Source: Prosthecobacter sp. (GTDB taxonomy: Bacteria; Verrucomicrobiota; Verrucomicrobiia; Verrucomicrobiales; Verrucomicrobiaceae). From it: a stretch of DNA of 36,999 bases. Positions 1 to 9,575 of the stretch are shown here, in pieces; the stretch's first letter is position 1; each line of letters starts with the position of its first letter. The position numbers and the translations under genes are program-made. The notes beneath the pieces are model-generated. The model saw only the letters and a program-made list of their open reading frames with translations. It had not been told where the DNA came from and did not search any database. Location: NCBI RefSeq assembly GCF_029946185.1, contig NZ_JAQSEA010000152.1, positions 1 through 36,999 of the forward strand. Direction: 5' to 3'.

Positions 1-1
1 C

Positions 2-439
2 ATCAGCACCGTGCTGAGTTTCAAACCACCTGTCGAAATTGAGGTCGTGGCAAAGCTTGAAAAGCTCGACCTCCGCCTCGGCTACGCAGCCGACCAGCTC
101 ATTTTCAACTGGGAGAGAAGGCCCGATGAGCTACGAATCGACGGCGGTCCCGCCAATGGGATTTACACCCCCATGATGGGAGAGTTGCCCCAGAAGAAAT
201 TTGTCGTGATCCGCTGGTCCGTGGACAAGGACCGGCAGACCATCTCGGTGGACGGCAAGCAGCGCTTTGAACACAAAGGGGACTATTCCGCTCTTGACCG
301 GCCAATCACCATCCTCGCCTATGGCTCAGAGGTCACGGTGCAGTCCATCAAGACACGCCAGCCCGCTGCCCCCTTGATTTCCCCCTCGGCAGCGCAGCTT
401 CCAGATGGGCCGAAGGAGGAGCTGAAGGGGCCACCTTGA
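2..439 (+). CDS. C-terminal part of an unidentified protein, cut by the window edge
   Basis: The frame is open to the first bases of the window, so this is very likely the 3' end of a longer gene; the GTG at 11 need not be a start. The visible 142 residues read like a beta-sandwich, LamG-type or FecR-associated C-terminal domain. They contain alternating hydrophobic strands and the phrases LRLGYAADQLIFNWE and RIDGGPANG, then a strand IRWSVDKDRQTISVDG, and end in a Pro-rich tail. Verrucomicrobial FecR-type and large secreted proteins often end in such a domain, but that assignment is from memory of the pattern and is tentative. It ends about 200 bases before rpsA and is probably not part of that unit. 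Confidence 0.6.
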   Translation: MSTVLSFKPPVEIEVVAKLEKLDLRLGYAADQLIFNWERRPDELRIDGGPANGIYTPMMGELPQKKFVVIRWSVDKDRQTISVDGKQRFEHKGDYSALDRPITILAYGSEVTVQSIKTRQPAAPLISPSAAQLPDGPKEELKGPP

Positions 440-635
440 GGGGGGGACGGGCCTGAGGCTATCATTTTTCCCGGCCCCACTTTCCCCCTTGCCAAACGCG
501 GAACCTCTCCGAGAATCTCGCCCCTCTTGTCCGGGAGCTTTGTGGCTTCGCGGGACAAAAGCCCGTCGTGCGCCTCAGGAGTGGAGGTTTGCGTGCGGTA
601 CCCACCTAAACACTCGCAACCCGTAAACAACAGTA
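440..635 (+). other. Intergenic leader before rpsA with weak hairpins
   Basis: These 196 bases hold no convincing ORF. An imperfect hairpin (arms 443-451 and 470-478, GGGGaCGGG against CCCGgCCCC, one A-G mismatch) lies just after the first stop and may be a weak terminator, though its T-run is in the loop, not after the stem. A second inverted repeat, TTGTCC near 527 against GGACAA near 552, lies within the likely rpsA 5' UTR. The bases before the rpsA ATG (aaacaacagta) hold no Shine-Dalgarno sequence. No promoter could be assigned with confidence. Confidence 0.35.
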
Positions 636-2315
<1,680 letters not shown>

Positions 2316-2350
2316 TCCGCGATCTGAGATTCATCTCCAAATCAACCACG

Positions 2351-2382
2351 AAGGGGACGCCGCGAGGCGTCCCTTTTTCTTT
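2351..2382 (+). terminator. Rho-independent terminator of rpsA
   Basis: A perfect 8-bp GC-rich stem GGGACGCC (2354-2361), tetraloop GCGA, and GGCGTCCC (2366-2373) is followed by TTTTTCTTT. It begins 35 bases after the rpsA stop, and the flanking AAG can pair with part of the T-run. Confidence 0.92.
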
Positions 2383-2440
2383 AACAATTTCTCACACATT
2401 CCCTCTGGAAGTCTCCAGTGAAGGAGGGCAATTTCACGTG

Positions 2441-3304
2441 ATGTCCGAGGTTGTTTCTTCCGCTCTACCAGAGACACGCCGCACCTGGCTGCAGCGTGGC
2501 CTGCTGGCATTGCCTGCAGCACTCGCCGGCTGTGCTACAACCTCCACATCGGCGCTCGGCTTCTCGGCACGCAAATCCCGTGCGCAATGGGAGTACCACA
2601 ACCGTTTCCTTGCTTCAGGGGCCCGGCTGCGCTTCCGCTCCCACAGTGCACATGGCCGGCCTTGGACCGCGAGCATGGAGCAGACGTACCGTGCGTATCG
2701 TCGTGATCCTCGCATTGGCTACGCGGTCAAAAATCTCGCCACCGGTCGTTACCTCGCGGAATTTCAGGCGGACAAACTCTTCTTGGGCGGCTCCATGCCC
2801 AAGCCAGCCGTGGCGGCAGTCCTGTTGGAGAAACGCCATGGCAACCTCACACGCGAAGAATTTCAGAACATCGTTTACGCCTGTGATCAGAGCATCAACG
2901 CCTCCTGGTACTACATGCTCGCCCGCATCACTCAGGCCGATGAGCAGTACTTTGAGCGGAAGTACAGCCTGCCCGATGTGCAGATCATCAACAACTGGCA
3001 GTCCCCGCGCTTCTACGCTGAGTTTTACGAACGCTGCGTGAACTACCGACTCGACTACGGCTGCGAGTTGCTGCTGGAGGCCATGCGGCGCGACCAGTAC
3101 GGACTCGGCCGCTGGGTCATTCCCGCCAGCATCACCTACATCGGCGGCAAGACCGGCAACTACGGTGAATGGGATCACGAGTCCCTCTTCTTTTATCACC
3201 GTAACACCCCCTATGCCATCGTGCTCTACACCCGTGGCAACTTCGCCCATGGCAATCAGCTCGGCTGCATGATGGGCGGCCTGTTCCGCGACTTCTGCGC
3301 GTGA
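2441..3304 (+). CDS. Serine beta-lactamase/PBP-like lipoprotein
   Basis: The 287-residue product has the three motifs of the serine penicillin-recognising fold: SMPK (SxxK, residues 118-121), SIN (SxN, 151-153) and GKTG (KTG, about 236-239), with strand KTG-NYGEWDHESLFFY as in class A enzymes. The N-terminus carries RR-TWLQRG, a hydrophobic stretch and lipobox LAGC (Cys31), so it is probably a lipid-anchored periplasmic protein; the twin Arg suggests possible Tat export. The start ATG at 2441 is preceded by a good ribosome site, AAGGAGGG (2421-2428). No ExxLN omega-loop glutamate typical of class A beta-lactamases is visible and the SxxK-to-SxN spacing is short. A penicillin-binding or peptidase-like role is therefore as likely as antibiotic hydrolysis. 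Substrate unknown. Confidence 0.8.
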   Translation: MSEVVSSALPETRRTWLQRGLLALPAALAGCATTSTSALGFSARKSRAQWEYHNRFLASGARLRFRSHSAHGRPWTASMEQTYRAYRRDPRIGYAVKNLATGRYLAEFQADKLFLGGSMPKPAVAAVLLEKRHGNLTREEFQNIVYACDQSINASWYYMLARITQADEQYFERKYSLPDVQIINNWQSPRFYAEFYERCVNYRLDYGCELLLEAMRRDQYGLGRWVIPASITYIGGKTGNYGEWDHESLFFYHRNTPYAIVLYTRGNFAHGNQLGCMMGGLFRDFCA

Positions 3305-3516
3305 GGTTGTGGACGTCACTCAGTGTTGAACAAAACGCAGCACGCCCCGCATAAAGTAGGATGGGTGTGGCGACAGCCCGCCCGTCCACGAGCGTGTGGA
3401 AAACGTCCCATCACTCCGCTCCCTCCCTCTCCACCGCCGGGCGGTTAGGCGCAGCAATCTTTGAGCGATGCAACTACCGCAGCCCGCCAAACACACCCTC
3501 TTTGAACGCTTTCACT
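3305..3516. other. Intergenic stretch, nothing recognised
   Basis: About 210 bases between convergent genes. No ORF with protein-like composition, terminator hairpin with T-run, or RNA gene was recognised. Confidence 0.5.
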
Positions 3517-3804
3517 TCACCGTTCCTTCTCCGACAGTACTTCCACCTCAATGTCCCGAACTTCGAGCGCTGCCGTCGTCGCAGGCGGTGCAGGATCCAG
3601 CCAGATGTTGCGCTTTGTCCCGGAACCGAGCTTGCGCCGCAGGGTGTAATACAGCGCGGCAACGGCGGAAATCGCCAGCCCGCCCACGGCCACCGCAGCG
3701 CCCACCATCAGCACCAGCGCCACGAGTCCAACAGCCACGACCGCAATCACTCCCAGCATCAGCATGGCGGGCAATCCACGAAGTTCTATTGTCCTCGGTC
3801 TCAT
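3517..3804 (-). CDS. Small membrane protein, unknown function
   Basis: The 95-residue product has a short basic N-terminus (MRPRTIELRG) and a continuous hydrophobic region at about residues 12-52 that can form two membrane helices. A basic loop follows (LRRKLGSGTKRN), then a hydrophilic tail ending in acidic residues (VEVLSEKER). No family was recognised. The composition is that of a real inner-membrane protein rather than a shadow: the hydrophobic block is well bounded and charged residues follow the positive-inside pattern. It is read opposite to the beta-lactamase-like gene and in the same direction as the PAS protein gene upstream, about 100 bases away, so co-transcription is possible. 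Confidence 0.6.
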   Translation of the reverse strand: MRPRTIELRGLPAMLMLGVIAVVAVGLVALVLMVGAAVAVGGLAISAVAALYYTLRRKLGSGTKRNIWLDPAPPATTAALEVRDIEVEVLSEKER

Positions 3805-3905
3805 GGGAACAACATGCGGCCTGTGCCCAAGATGACAACCCTCATGTGGCTCTCAGCGGTTCCAGAACCCGAGCTACTTTGTAGTGTCCTTACCCCAAGG
3901 CCCAT

Positions 3906-4496
3906 TCAGCCTTCGGGAAAGTAGAGGGGCAGGCAGGACGGGCAGAGGGAATGAGTGAAGCTAACTTCCGTGTGTGCCGAGACATAGTCCTCCATACCAT
4001 GCCACTCTCCACTGCCATCGCGGATGTTTTTGCAGGCAGCACAGATCGGCAAGAGGCCACGCAGGGTGCGCACTTCTGCGAGTGCCTCGTCTCTTTCTGA
4101 AATGGCACGTTTCAGCTGTGCTTCACGCAGGCGCAGAGGTGTCACATCTGCGACGTGCACCCAGAGCCCACGCACTACCCCATCCTCGATATTCGGTGTG
4201 TAGGTGGCGATGCTGTCTTTGGCCCCGCCTTGAGGAAGGGGTATGCGCCTTTCAAACTGCTGGAGCTCACCGCGCAGTGCGCCTTGAATGTAGGGAAGAT
4301 TCAATGCATAAAGAGGACCCAGTAGATCCTGCATGGACATGCCCAGCATTTCCGCCGGACTTTTGCCAAACCACTCGCGATAGGCTTCATTGGAGAACAG
4401 GCAACGCTGCTCTGAATCCCAGTAGGCCACCATGGCTGAAATTTGATTGACCGCTCTCAGAGCAAGTTGGGCGGGGTCTTCAAGTTTTAGGTCCAT
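3906..4496 (-). CDS. PAS-domain protein with C-terminal Cys4 motif
   Basis: Residues about 10-125 form a PAS sensor domain (ISAMVAYWDSEQRCLFSNEAY, EWFGKSPAEMLGMSMQDLLG, then the PAC strand YTPNIEDGVVRGLWVHVADVT; quoted in pieces). A short coiled coil (about 125-147) leads to the tail LLPICAACKNIRD...SLCPSCLPLYFP with Cys152, Cys155, Cys185 and Cys188. The LLPICxxCK-IRD tail is a recurrent module found after PAS, GAF and receiver domains in many bacterial signalling proteins; its paired CxxC spacing suggests metal binding. No kinase, GGDEF or HTH output domain is present in the 196 residues. It may be a stand-alone sensor acting through partner binding. Signal and partner are unknown. Confidence 0.85.
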   Translation of the reverse strand: MDLKLEDPAQLALRAVNQISAMVAYWDSEQRCLFSNEAYREWFGKSPAEMLGMSMQDLLGPLYALNLPYIQGALRGELQQFERRIPLPQGGAKDSIATYTPNIEDGVVRGLWVHVADVTPLRLREAQLKRAISERDEALAEVRTLRGLLPICAACKNIRDGSGEWHGMEDYVSAHTEVSFTHSLCPSCLPLYFPEG

Positions 4497-4631
4497 TCAA
4501 AAAAGCTGTGTCGATCCACATAGGGACACTCTCCCATTGAGCAATCGTTCAGTCTGCGCCTTCTTTCTTGCAGCAGAATTGCCCATGCCACGTGCTCGTT
4601 TACTTCAAACACAGGCGCTGGATTCGCTCCA

Positions 4632-6110
4632 TCACTTCACCACGACACCCGCCTCTCCAACTTCCCAACCAAGCCCCGCAGCACGGATCGCCACGGCGGT
4701 GGCATTGGCTGGCCATGGAGCGCTGAGCTGGTCTTTGAAATAGGTTTCCCAGGTGATCCATTTGCCGTTGATCTGCGCCTGCATCACCCACCAGCGTGTG
4801 GCGTTCATCCAGCGAATATCACTGTGCTGCCATGCCACGGTGAGTTTGCCACCGGGTATCGTTTTGCCAACGACCGGCGCAGGCAGCTGCGTCTGGCTGA
4901 GCCATGGGGAGGCTGGCGGGATGGCATGCGTGATGTAGGCGCGCTCCTTGGTGTAGGTGCCGATCTTGCCCAGATCCTTGTGCAGGGAGCCAAAGTTCCA
5001 ATGGAAGTGACCGGGCGTCATCTTGAGGCCGCGTTCACGCAGCACGCTGATCTGGTGCAAGATCTCGCCGGCATTGCGGTCATCGCCGATCTTGGAGGTG
5101 TTCATGCCCGGCCAGATGTGGCGGCCCTGGCTGTTCTGCTCCAGCCACCAGTCGTAGTAGGTGATGAAGCCGAGCTTGGGCCGATCAATGGTCCAGTAGA
5201 GCTGCGGCGTGAAGTAATCGACCCAGCCCTGCTGCAACCACTTCAGCGAATCTGCGCCGAGGTCTTCATACGGGTCGAGCCCACCACCGGTGCCAGCGGG
5301 GAAATTGGGCCGCCACAAACCGAAGGGGCTGATGCCGAACTTCACGTAGCGCTTCTCCGCCTTGATGCCTTCATAGAGGATGCGCACGGTCTCATCGACA
5401 TTCTGTCGCCGCCATGCCGTGCGCTCCAGCGTGCCGCCGGCGGCTTTGTAGCGGCCATAGCTCGCGTCATCGGGGAACTCGATCTTTTTCTTGGCGGCAT
5501 CCGTGAGCGGATACGGATAAAAATAATCGTCGATGTGGATGCCATCCACGTCGTAGCGCCGCGTGACATCCATGATCACCGCGATAGCCTGCGCCCGCAC
5601 CTCGGGGACGCCGGGGTCCATCCAAGTGTCGGGACCATATTTCATCGTCCACTCGGGATGCTTGCGGACGATGTGATCGGCGCTCGGCACCCGTTTCTCA
5701 CCGGCAAGCGCCCGAAACGGATTGAACCAAGCGTGCAACTCCATGCCGTGCTTGTGGGCTTCCTTCACGGCAAACTCGAGTGGGTCCCACAAGGGTGAGG
5801 GAGCCATGCCCATCTGTCCCGTGAGGAAGGGCGACCAAGGTTCGATTTGCGAGGGATACACGGCATCGCCTGCCGGGCGGACTTGGAAAATGAGTGCGTT
5901 CAGGCCCACATCCGCCGCTGAGTCGATGAGCGTCTTCAGTTGCGCCTTCTGCTTGGCCACGGGCAGGCCTGGCTCGCTGGGCCAGTTGATGCAGTGCACC
6001 GTCGCGATCCACGATCCCCGCAGCTCACGCGCCGGCGGCGGCACGCTGGTCTGGGCATGCAGCGTGGCGGTGAGCAGCAGGGAGATCGAAAAGAGCGGGA
6101 GGAAGCGCAT
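4632..6110 (-). CDS. Secreted GHL10 (DUF187) glycoside-hydrolase-like protein
   Basis: The 492-residue product starts with a signal peptide (MRFLPLFSISLLLTATLHAQ) and continues into a family-10-like hydrolase (GHL10, DUF187/YngK type) TIM barrel. Visible family marks are ELRGSWIATVHCINWPS, the strand NALIFQVRPAGDAVYPS, LHAWFNPFRA, and VDGIHIDDYFYPYP, whose acidic pair is a likely catalytic or substrate-binding site, followed by VKFGISPFGLWRPN. The protein ends in a short Ig-like region (LTVAWQHSD to the end). It would act in the periplasm or outside the cell on a carbohydrate, but the substrate cannot be told. It is divergent from the SMP-30 gene, sharing a 63-base region. Confidence 0.88.
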   Translation of the reverse strand: MRFLPLFSISLLLTATLHAQTSVPPPARELRGSWIATVHCINWPSEPGLPVAKQKAQLKTLIDSAADVGLNALIFQVRPAGDAVYPSQIEPWSPFLTGQMGMAPSPLWDPLEFAVKEAHKHGMELHAWFNPFRALAGEKRVPSADHIVRKHPEWTMKYGPDTWMDPGVPEVRAQAIAVIMDVTRRYDVDGIHIDDYFYPYPLTDAAKKKIEFPDDASYGRYKAAGGTLERTAWRRQNVDETVRILYEGIKAEKRYVKFGISPFGLWRPNFPAGTGGGLDPYEDLGADSLKWLQQGWVDYFTPQLYWTIDRPKLGFITYYDWWLEQNSQGRHIWPGMNTSKIGDDRNAGEILHQISVLRERGLKMTPGHFHWNFGSLHKDLGKIGTYTKERAYITHAIPPASPWLSQTQLPAPVVGKTIPGGKLTVAWQHSDIRWMNATRWWVMQAQINGKWITWETYFKDQLSAPWPANATAVAIRAAGLGWEVGEAGVVVK

Positions 6111-6173
6111 GTGCTGGAAGAAAACGCGGCACGCGTGATGTGTCGCTGAAATTATCTATCTGCTGTCGTATTC

Positions 6174-7157
6174 ATGGACCTGATGATTTCGAATTTGCTG
6201 CCCTGCCTCGCCATCGTTCTCGTACTGGCCTCCTGCTCGTCCATGCGCTCGCCGGTGGTGCCGGGTGCGAAGCCCAAGGACCACGGCGCCATCGGCGCGA
6301 CGGAAGGCCCGGCGTGGAAAGACGGCTCGCTCTATTTCACTGACGGCAAGCACATCAACCGCATGGCACCGGATGGCAAAACAACAGTCTTCCGCCACAA
6401 TGCCTCCAACGGGCTGCTGTTTGACAAGGAGGGCCGACTTATCGCCTGCGAGTCGGGATTGCGCCGCGTCACACGTACGGAGAAGGATGGCAGCATCACG
6501 GTGCTGGCGGATCGGTTTGAAGGGAAGCGCTTCAATTCGCCGAATGATCTCTGCATGGATTCGAAGGGGCGGATTTATTTTACCGATCCGAGGTATGGTT
6601 CGCGGGAGGGGATGGAAATTGGGGAAACTCGCATCGGCATGTATGGTGCCGCATCGAAATTTGGTTCGACAATCGCCTTCGTAGAAGGCGTCTATCGCAT
6701 CGATTCCCCCGGCAAAGTTACCCGCATCCAGTGCGATCGAACCGAGCGCCCCAACGGCATCCTCATCTCTCCTGACGACCATTACCTCTACATCGCCGAC
6801 AACAATAACAACACCCACGGCGGTTCCCGCAAACTTCTGCGCTACACACTCGATAAAAAAGGTGACATAACCGGCCCACCCAAAGTCATCTTCGACTGGA
6901 AAGACGGTCGCGGGCCGGATGGGATGAAAATGGACAGCGCAGGCCGAATCTACGTCGCCGCTGGCACGAACAAGGCGACCGAGTTCGAAAACACACGTTT
7001 CAAGGCTGGCTGTTACATCCTGTCTCCTTCAGGTCGCCTGCTCGACTTCATCCCCGTCGCGCCCGACGAGTGCTGCAACTGCGCCTTTGGTGGCAAGAAC
7101 GGCAAGACGCTTTTCATCACCTCCGGCGGTCATCTGTGGAGCGTGCCGCTGAAATGA
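6174..7157 (+). CDS. SMP-30/gluconolactonase-family lipoprotein
   Basis: A 327-residue six-bladed beta-propeller of the SMP-30/gluconolactonase/LRE family. The N-terminus is a lipoprotein signal with lipobox LASC (Cys21). Metal-binding positions expected for the family are visible: Glu44 in TEGPAWKDG, Asn in FNSPNDLCMDSKGRIYFTDP, Asn in RPNGILISPDDHYLYIAD and Asp in GPDGMKMDSAGRIYVA. Enzymes of this family hydrolyse sugar lactones or related esters with a divalent metal. Here the protein is likely periplasmic and the substrate unknown. The codon style between about 6540 and 6680 is a little less GC-biased than the rest but the frame is continuous. The next gene starts 17 bases downstream and may be co-transcribed. 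Confidence 0.9.
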   Translation: MDLMISNLLPCLAIVLVLASCSSMRSPVVPGAKPKDHGAIGATEGPAWKDGSLYFTDGKHINRMAPDGKTTVFRHNASNGLLFDKEGRLIACESGLRRVTRTEKDGSITVLADRFEGKRFNSPNDLCMDSKGRIYFTDPRYGSREGMEIGETRIGMYGAASKFGSTIAFVEGVYRIDSPGKVTRIQCDRTERPNGILISPDDHYLYIADNNNNTHGGSRKLLRYTLDKKGDITGPPKVIFDWKDGRGPDGMKMDSAGRIYVAAGTNKATEFENTRFKAGCYILSPSGRLLDFIPVAPDECCNCAFGGKNGKTLFITSGGHLWSVPLK

Positions 7158-7173
7158 AAGGAACCTCGATTGC

Positions 7174-8022
7174 ATGAAAGCCCTCATTCCCTTTTTGTTG
7201 CTGCCAGCGCTGCTCGTTGCAGCCGAGTTGCCGGACATACGAACGGTGCCGCCAGATCTGGAAGTACCCGCTTTGAGCGATGGTCCGCCTGCCGCCGGGA
7301 AACGTGTTCGCCTCGGACTCAGCATTCTCTACCTGCCCACGGATTGGAATGCAGGCACCCAGATGCCGGTGATCGTCGAACTTGCCGGCAATGGTGGGTT
7401 TACCAGCAAGTTCGGTGATGTCAGCACCGGCCTGCCCGAAGGCAGCAATCTGGGCTACGGTCTTTCTGCGGGGCACGGCTTCATCTGGCTGTGTGTGCCG
7501 TATTTGAATGAGAAAGGCGATGAAATCGCGATCAAGTGGTGGGGCAATCCACCGACTTATGATCCGCAGCCGACGCTAAAATACCTGCGCGAGACCGTGA
7601 AGAGCGTCTGTCGCGACTACGGCGGCGATGAGTCAAAAGTCGTCCTGTGCGGGTTCTCGCGCGGAGCCATCGCCTGCAACTATCTCGGCCTGTACGATGA
7701 CGAAACCGCCAAGCTCTGGTGCGGTTTTCTAGCCTACAGCCACTACGACGGCGTCAAAACCTGGCCTTATCCAAATTCAGATCGCGAATCGGCCTTGGCT
7801 CGAATGAAACGTCTCAGCAATCGCCCCCAGTTCATCTGCGGTGAAGGAGCGAATGCGCAGGGAACGAAAGAGTATCTCCGCCCGCTGCTGCCGCAGGCCG
7901 ATCTGACCTTTTTGACCACTGGGTTCCGTAATCACAATGATGCGTGGACGCTGCGACCGAGCGATGCGCGTGAGAAGGCGAGGGAGTGGCTGAGGCGGGT
8001 GGCCGGCACGGGCGCTCCATAG
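7174..8022 (+). CDS. Secreted alpha/beta hydrolase (esterase/depolymerase-like)
   Basis: The 282-residue product has a signal peptide (MKALIPFLLLPALLVAA) and an alpha/beta-hydrolase fold. The nucleophile elbow is GFSRG (in VVLCGFSRGAIACNYLG), with an oxyanion strand PVIVELAGNGGF upstream and a candidate catalytic His in FRNHNDAW near the C-terminus. Spacing resembles PHB-depolymerase/feruloyl-esterase-like secreted hydrolases. It follows the SMP-30 gene by 17 bases, so the pair may be one unit for breakdown of an ester or lactone substrate (inference). The stop codon lies one base from the stop of the convergent nucleotidyltransferase pseudogene. Confidence 0.85.
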   Translation: MKALIPFLLLPALLVAAELPDIRTVPPDLEVPALSDGPPAAGKRVRLGLSILYLPTDWNAGTQMPVIVELAGNGGFTSKFGDVSTGLPEGSNLGYGLSAGHGFIWLCVPYLNEKGDEIAIKWWGNPPTYDPQPTLKYLRETVKSVCRDYGGDESKVVLCGFSRGAIACNYLGLYDDETAKLWCGFLAYSHYDGVKTWPYPNSDRESALARMKRLSNRPQFICGEGANAQGTKEYLRPLLPQADLTFLTTGFRNHNDAWTLRPSDAREKAREWLRRVAGTGAP

Positions 8023-8023
8023 T

Positions 8024-8576
8024 TCACACCGCGCGCTGCTGCGCCGCCTCGGCCACGACTTGCTCCAGCACCGCGTGGGTCTTCACGATCCACTTTTCCT
8101 CCATCGGCGTGTCCCACAGCAGCTTGCGAACTTTGGCTTCATCCAGCCGGTCTGTGGCCAGCAGGAAACTCAGCAGACGAATGTCCTTGGGCCGTCCGGC
8201 GAAGAGCTTGGCCACGGCCATGTCGTGTGGGTCGAGCGCAAAGACGCGAGGGCAGCCTTCGAGGGGCACCAGCCGGTTGCGGAAGTCGGGGAGGGAAGTT
8301 GTCGAAGGCGGCGGGAGAGATGATGTCGGCGTAGTAACCGAAATGGTCATAAAAGGAGCTCGTTTTGCCCACGGCATTGTTAAGCGCTTGGCCAAGGCTT
8401 TGCTCCCAAGGTTCTAAAATTAGATCGGCATCTTTCGTCTGTTGATACAGTTCACATTCCACACCCAGCTCAGGTTAGGTGGCGAAGGCAGATGCCGAGC
8501 CAAAGACCACGATGGTCGTTTCTGGAGCGAGTGCGGCGGCAGAAGCGGCCAGATGTTTCAATGCCTCGATGCGCAT
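8024..8576 (-). pseudogene. Broken nucleotidyltransferase-family gene
   Basis: Reading the minus strand from ATG 8576-8574 gives MRIEALKHLA...TTIVVFGSASAFAT, then TAA at 8477-8475. It continues in the same frame as PELGVECELYQQTKDADLIL...SPAAFDNFPP and then needs removal of one base in the G-run 8288-8291 (plus strand) to continue as DFRNRLVPLEGCPRVFALDPHDMAVAKLFAGRPKDIR (quoted in parts) to the stop at 8024. With that one base removed the length is exactly 184 codons. The FGSASA and TKDADLIL segments and the DPHDMAVAKLFAGRPKDI segment resemble DUF6036/AbiEii-like nucleotidyltransferases. Two independent lesions argue for a real pseudogene; sequencing error in the G-run alone could not explain the stop. 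Its start overlaps the upstream gene by 19 bases. Confidence 0.8.
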
Positions 8577-8887
8577 ATGAATTGCTGTTTCTCCTGCGTA
8601 CTAAGCACGCCAGGAAAGGGATCAAACCCTTTGAAGAACAGAGTTTCTTCATCATCGGCCCGCAGCACACCTGCCAGCCTCTGCAAATCTGTCTGGGACA
8701 CTCTGGCAGCTTGAATCAGCTTTTCCCATCTCGAGAGTTGCTCCCCTCCCCATGTGCCGCGCTCGCGCCAGCGTGAGATCGTTTGTAGCGGAATTTCCAG
8801 AAGCTCAGGCTCACGCTCAAATTTATCCGCGAGATAGCAGAAATACGCGTGTTCCAGCTTGTCGCCAGTGTCGTCGTGCTCGTGCAT
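8558..8887 (-). CDS. Small protein upstream of the nucleotidyltransferase remnant, possible antitoxin
   Basis: The most likely start is ATG 8887 (MHEHDDTGDKLEHAYFCYLA), because the longer frame to 8986 overlaps coaC and has a low-quality Pro/Ser-rich N-terminus. The 109-residue product contains an HTH-like stretch (EIPLQTISRWRERGTWGGEQ, then LSRWEKLIQAARVSQTDLQ) and an acidic C-terminal half. Its last 19 bases overlap the start of the nucleotidyltransferase pseudogene, the tight coupling usual for paired toxin-antitoxin or regulator-enzyme genes. The partner is broken but this gene is intact. That fits an antitoxin outliving its toxin, or simple early decay. The family was not recognised with certainty. 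It begins 43 bases after the coaC stop on the same strand. Confidence 0.6.
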   Translation of the reverse strand: MHEHDDTGDKLEHAYFCYLADKFEREPELLEIPLQTISRWRERGTWGGEQLSRWEKLIQAARVSQTDLQRLAGVLRADDEETLFFKGFDPFPGVLSTQEKQQFICASRH

Positions 8888-8930
8888 GGGTGGAAGGTAG
8901 TAGAAGCGGGGCGGGCTGCCAAGGGGCACT

Positions 8931-9470
8931 CTAGCGGGTGGCGAGGACGTCTGCCACGGCTTGGAGGATGGTTTCGACCTCGGCAAGGCGGCCGATGCCT
9001 TCGTAGCCGCAGGCGAGCATTCCGGCGGCGGGTTCGACGAATTGCGCGCCGTAGGTGCGCAGGGTTTCGACGTTTTTCAGCGTGGCGGGGTGCTGCCACA
9101 TCTTGCCGTTCATGGCCGGGGCGATCAAAAGGGGAGCGCGGGTCGCCAGGGCGATGGCGGTGAGGGCGTCATTGGCAAAGCCGTTCGCCATAGAAGCCAG
9201 AATATTCGCGGTAGCCGGGGCGATAAGCAGTAGATCGGCCTCGTCGGCGAGCTGGATGTGCCCGGGCTGCCAGCCCTCCTTTTCGGCAAACAGGTCGGTG
9301 ATGACCGGATTCTTGGACAGCGTGCCCAGGGTCAGCGGGGTGACGAATTCCAGCGCCGATTTCGTCAGCACGCAGGTCACCACATGGCCGGCCTTGGTAA
9401 GCTGGCTGGCGAGGTCTGCCGCCTTGTAGGCTGCGATGGAACCGGTGACGCCGAGAAGGATGCGGGACAT
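8931..9470 (-). CDS. coaC: Phosphopantothenoylcysteine decarboxylase (stand-alone CoaC)
   Basis: A 179-residue FMN-dependent decarboxylase of the HFCD flavoprotein family, converting 4'-phosphopantothenoylcysteine to 4'-phosphopantetheine in coenzyme A synthesis. The start ATG 9470 gives MSRILLGVTGSIAAYKA, the standard flavin-binding N-terminus. Other marks are the active-site His71 (PGHIQLADEADL), APATANILA, the PAMN motif (118-121, APAMNGKMWQHP) and the substrate flap Cys154 in GMLACGYEGIGR. In many bacteria CoaC is fused to the synthetase CoaB; here the protein ends after the CoaC domain, so CoaB must be a separate gene elsewhere. It is divergent from nrdR. Confidence 0.93.
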   Translation of the reverse strand: MSRILLGVTGSIAAYKAADLASQLTKAGHVVTCVLTKSALEFVTPLTLGTLSKNPVITDLFAEKEGWQPGHIQLADEADLLLIAPATANILASMANGFANDALTAIALATRAPLLIAPAMNGKMWQHPATLKNVETLRTYGAQFVEPAAGMLACGYEGIGRLAEVETILQAVADVLATR

Positions 9471-9575
9471 GTAAGGACGATAAACCCGAAAATCCGCCCG
9501 CAAAGTCCGAACTACGAAGCCGCTTGCCTTCCTGCTCGCGAGAAAGCACATTCCCCGCCCCCACCCCCTGACCGA

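Noticed and set aside
8288-8291. Programmed frameshift in the nucleotidyltransferase gene
   Set aside because: A separate in-frame stop at 8475-8477 also breaks the gene, so decay is the simpler reading.
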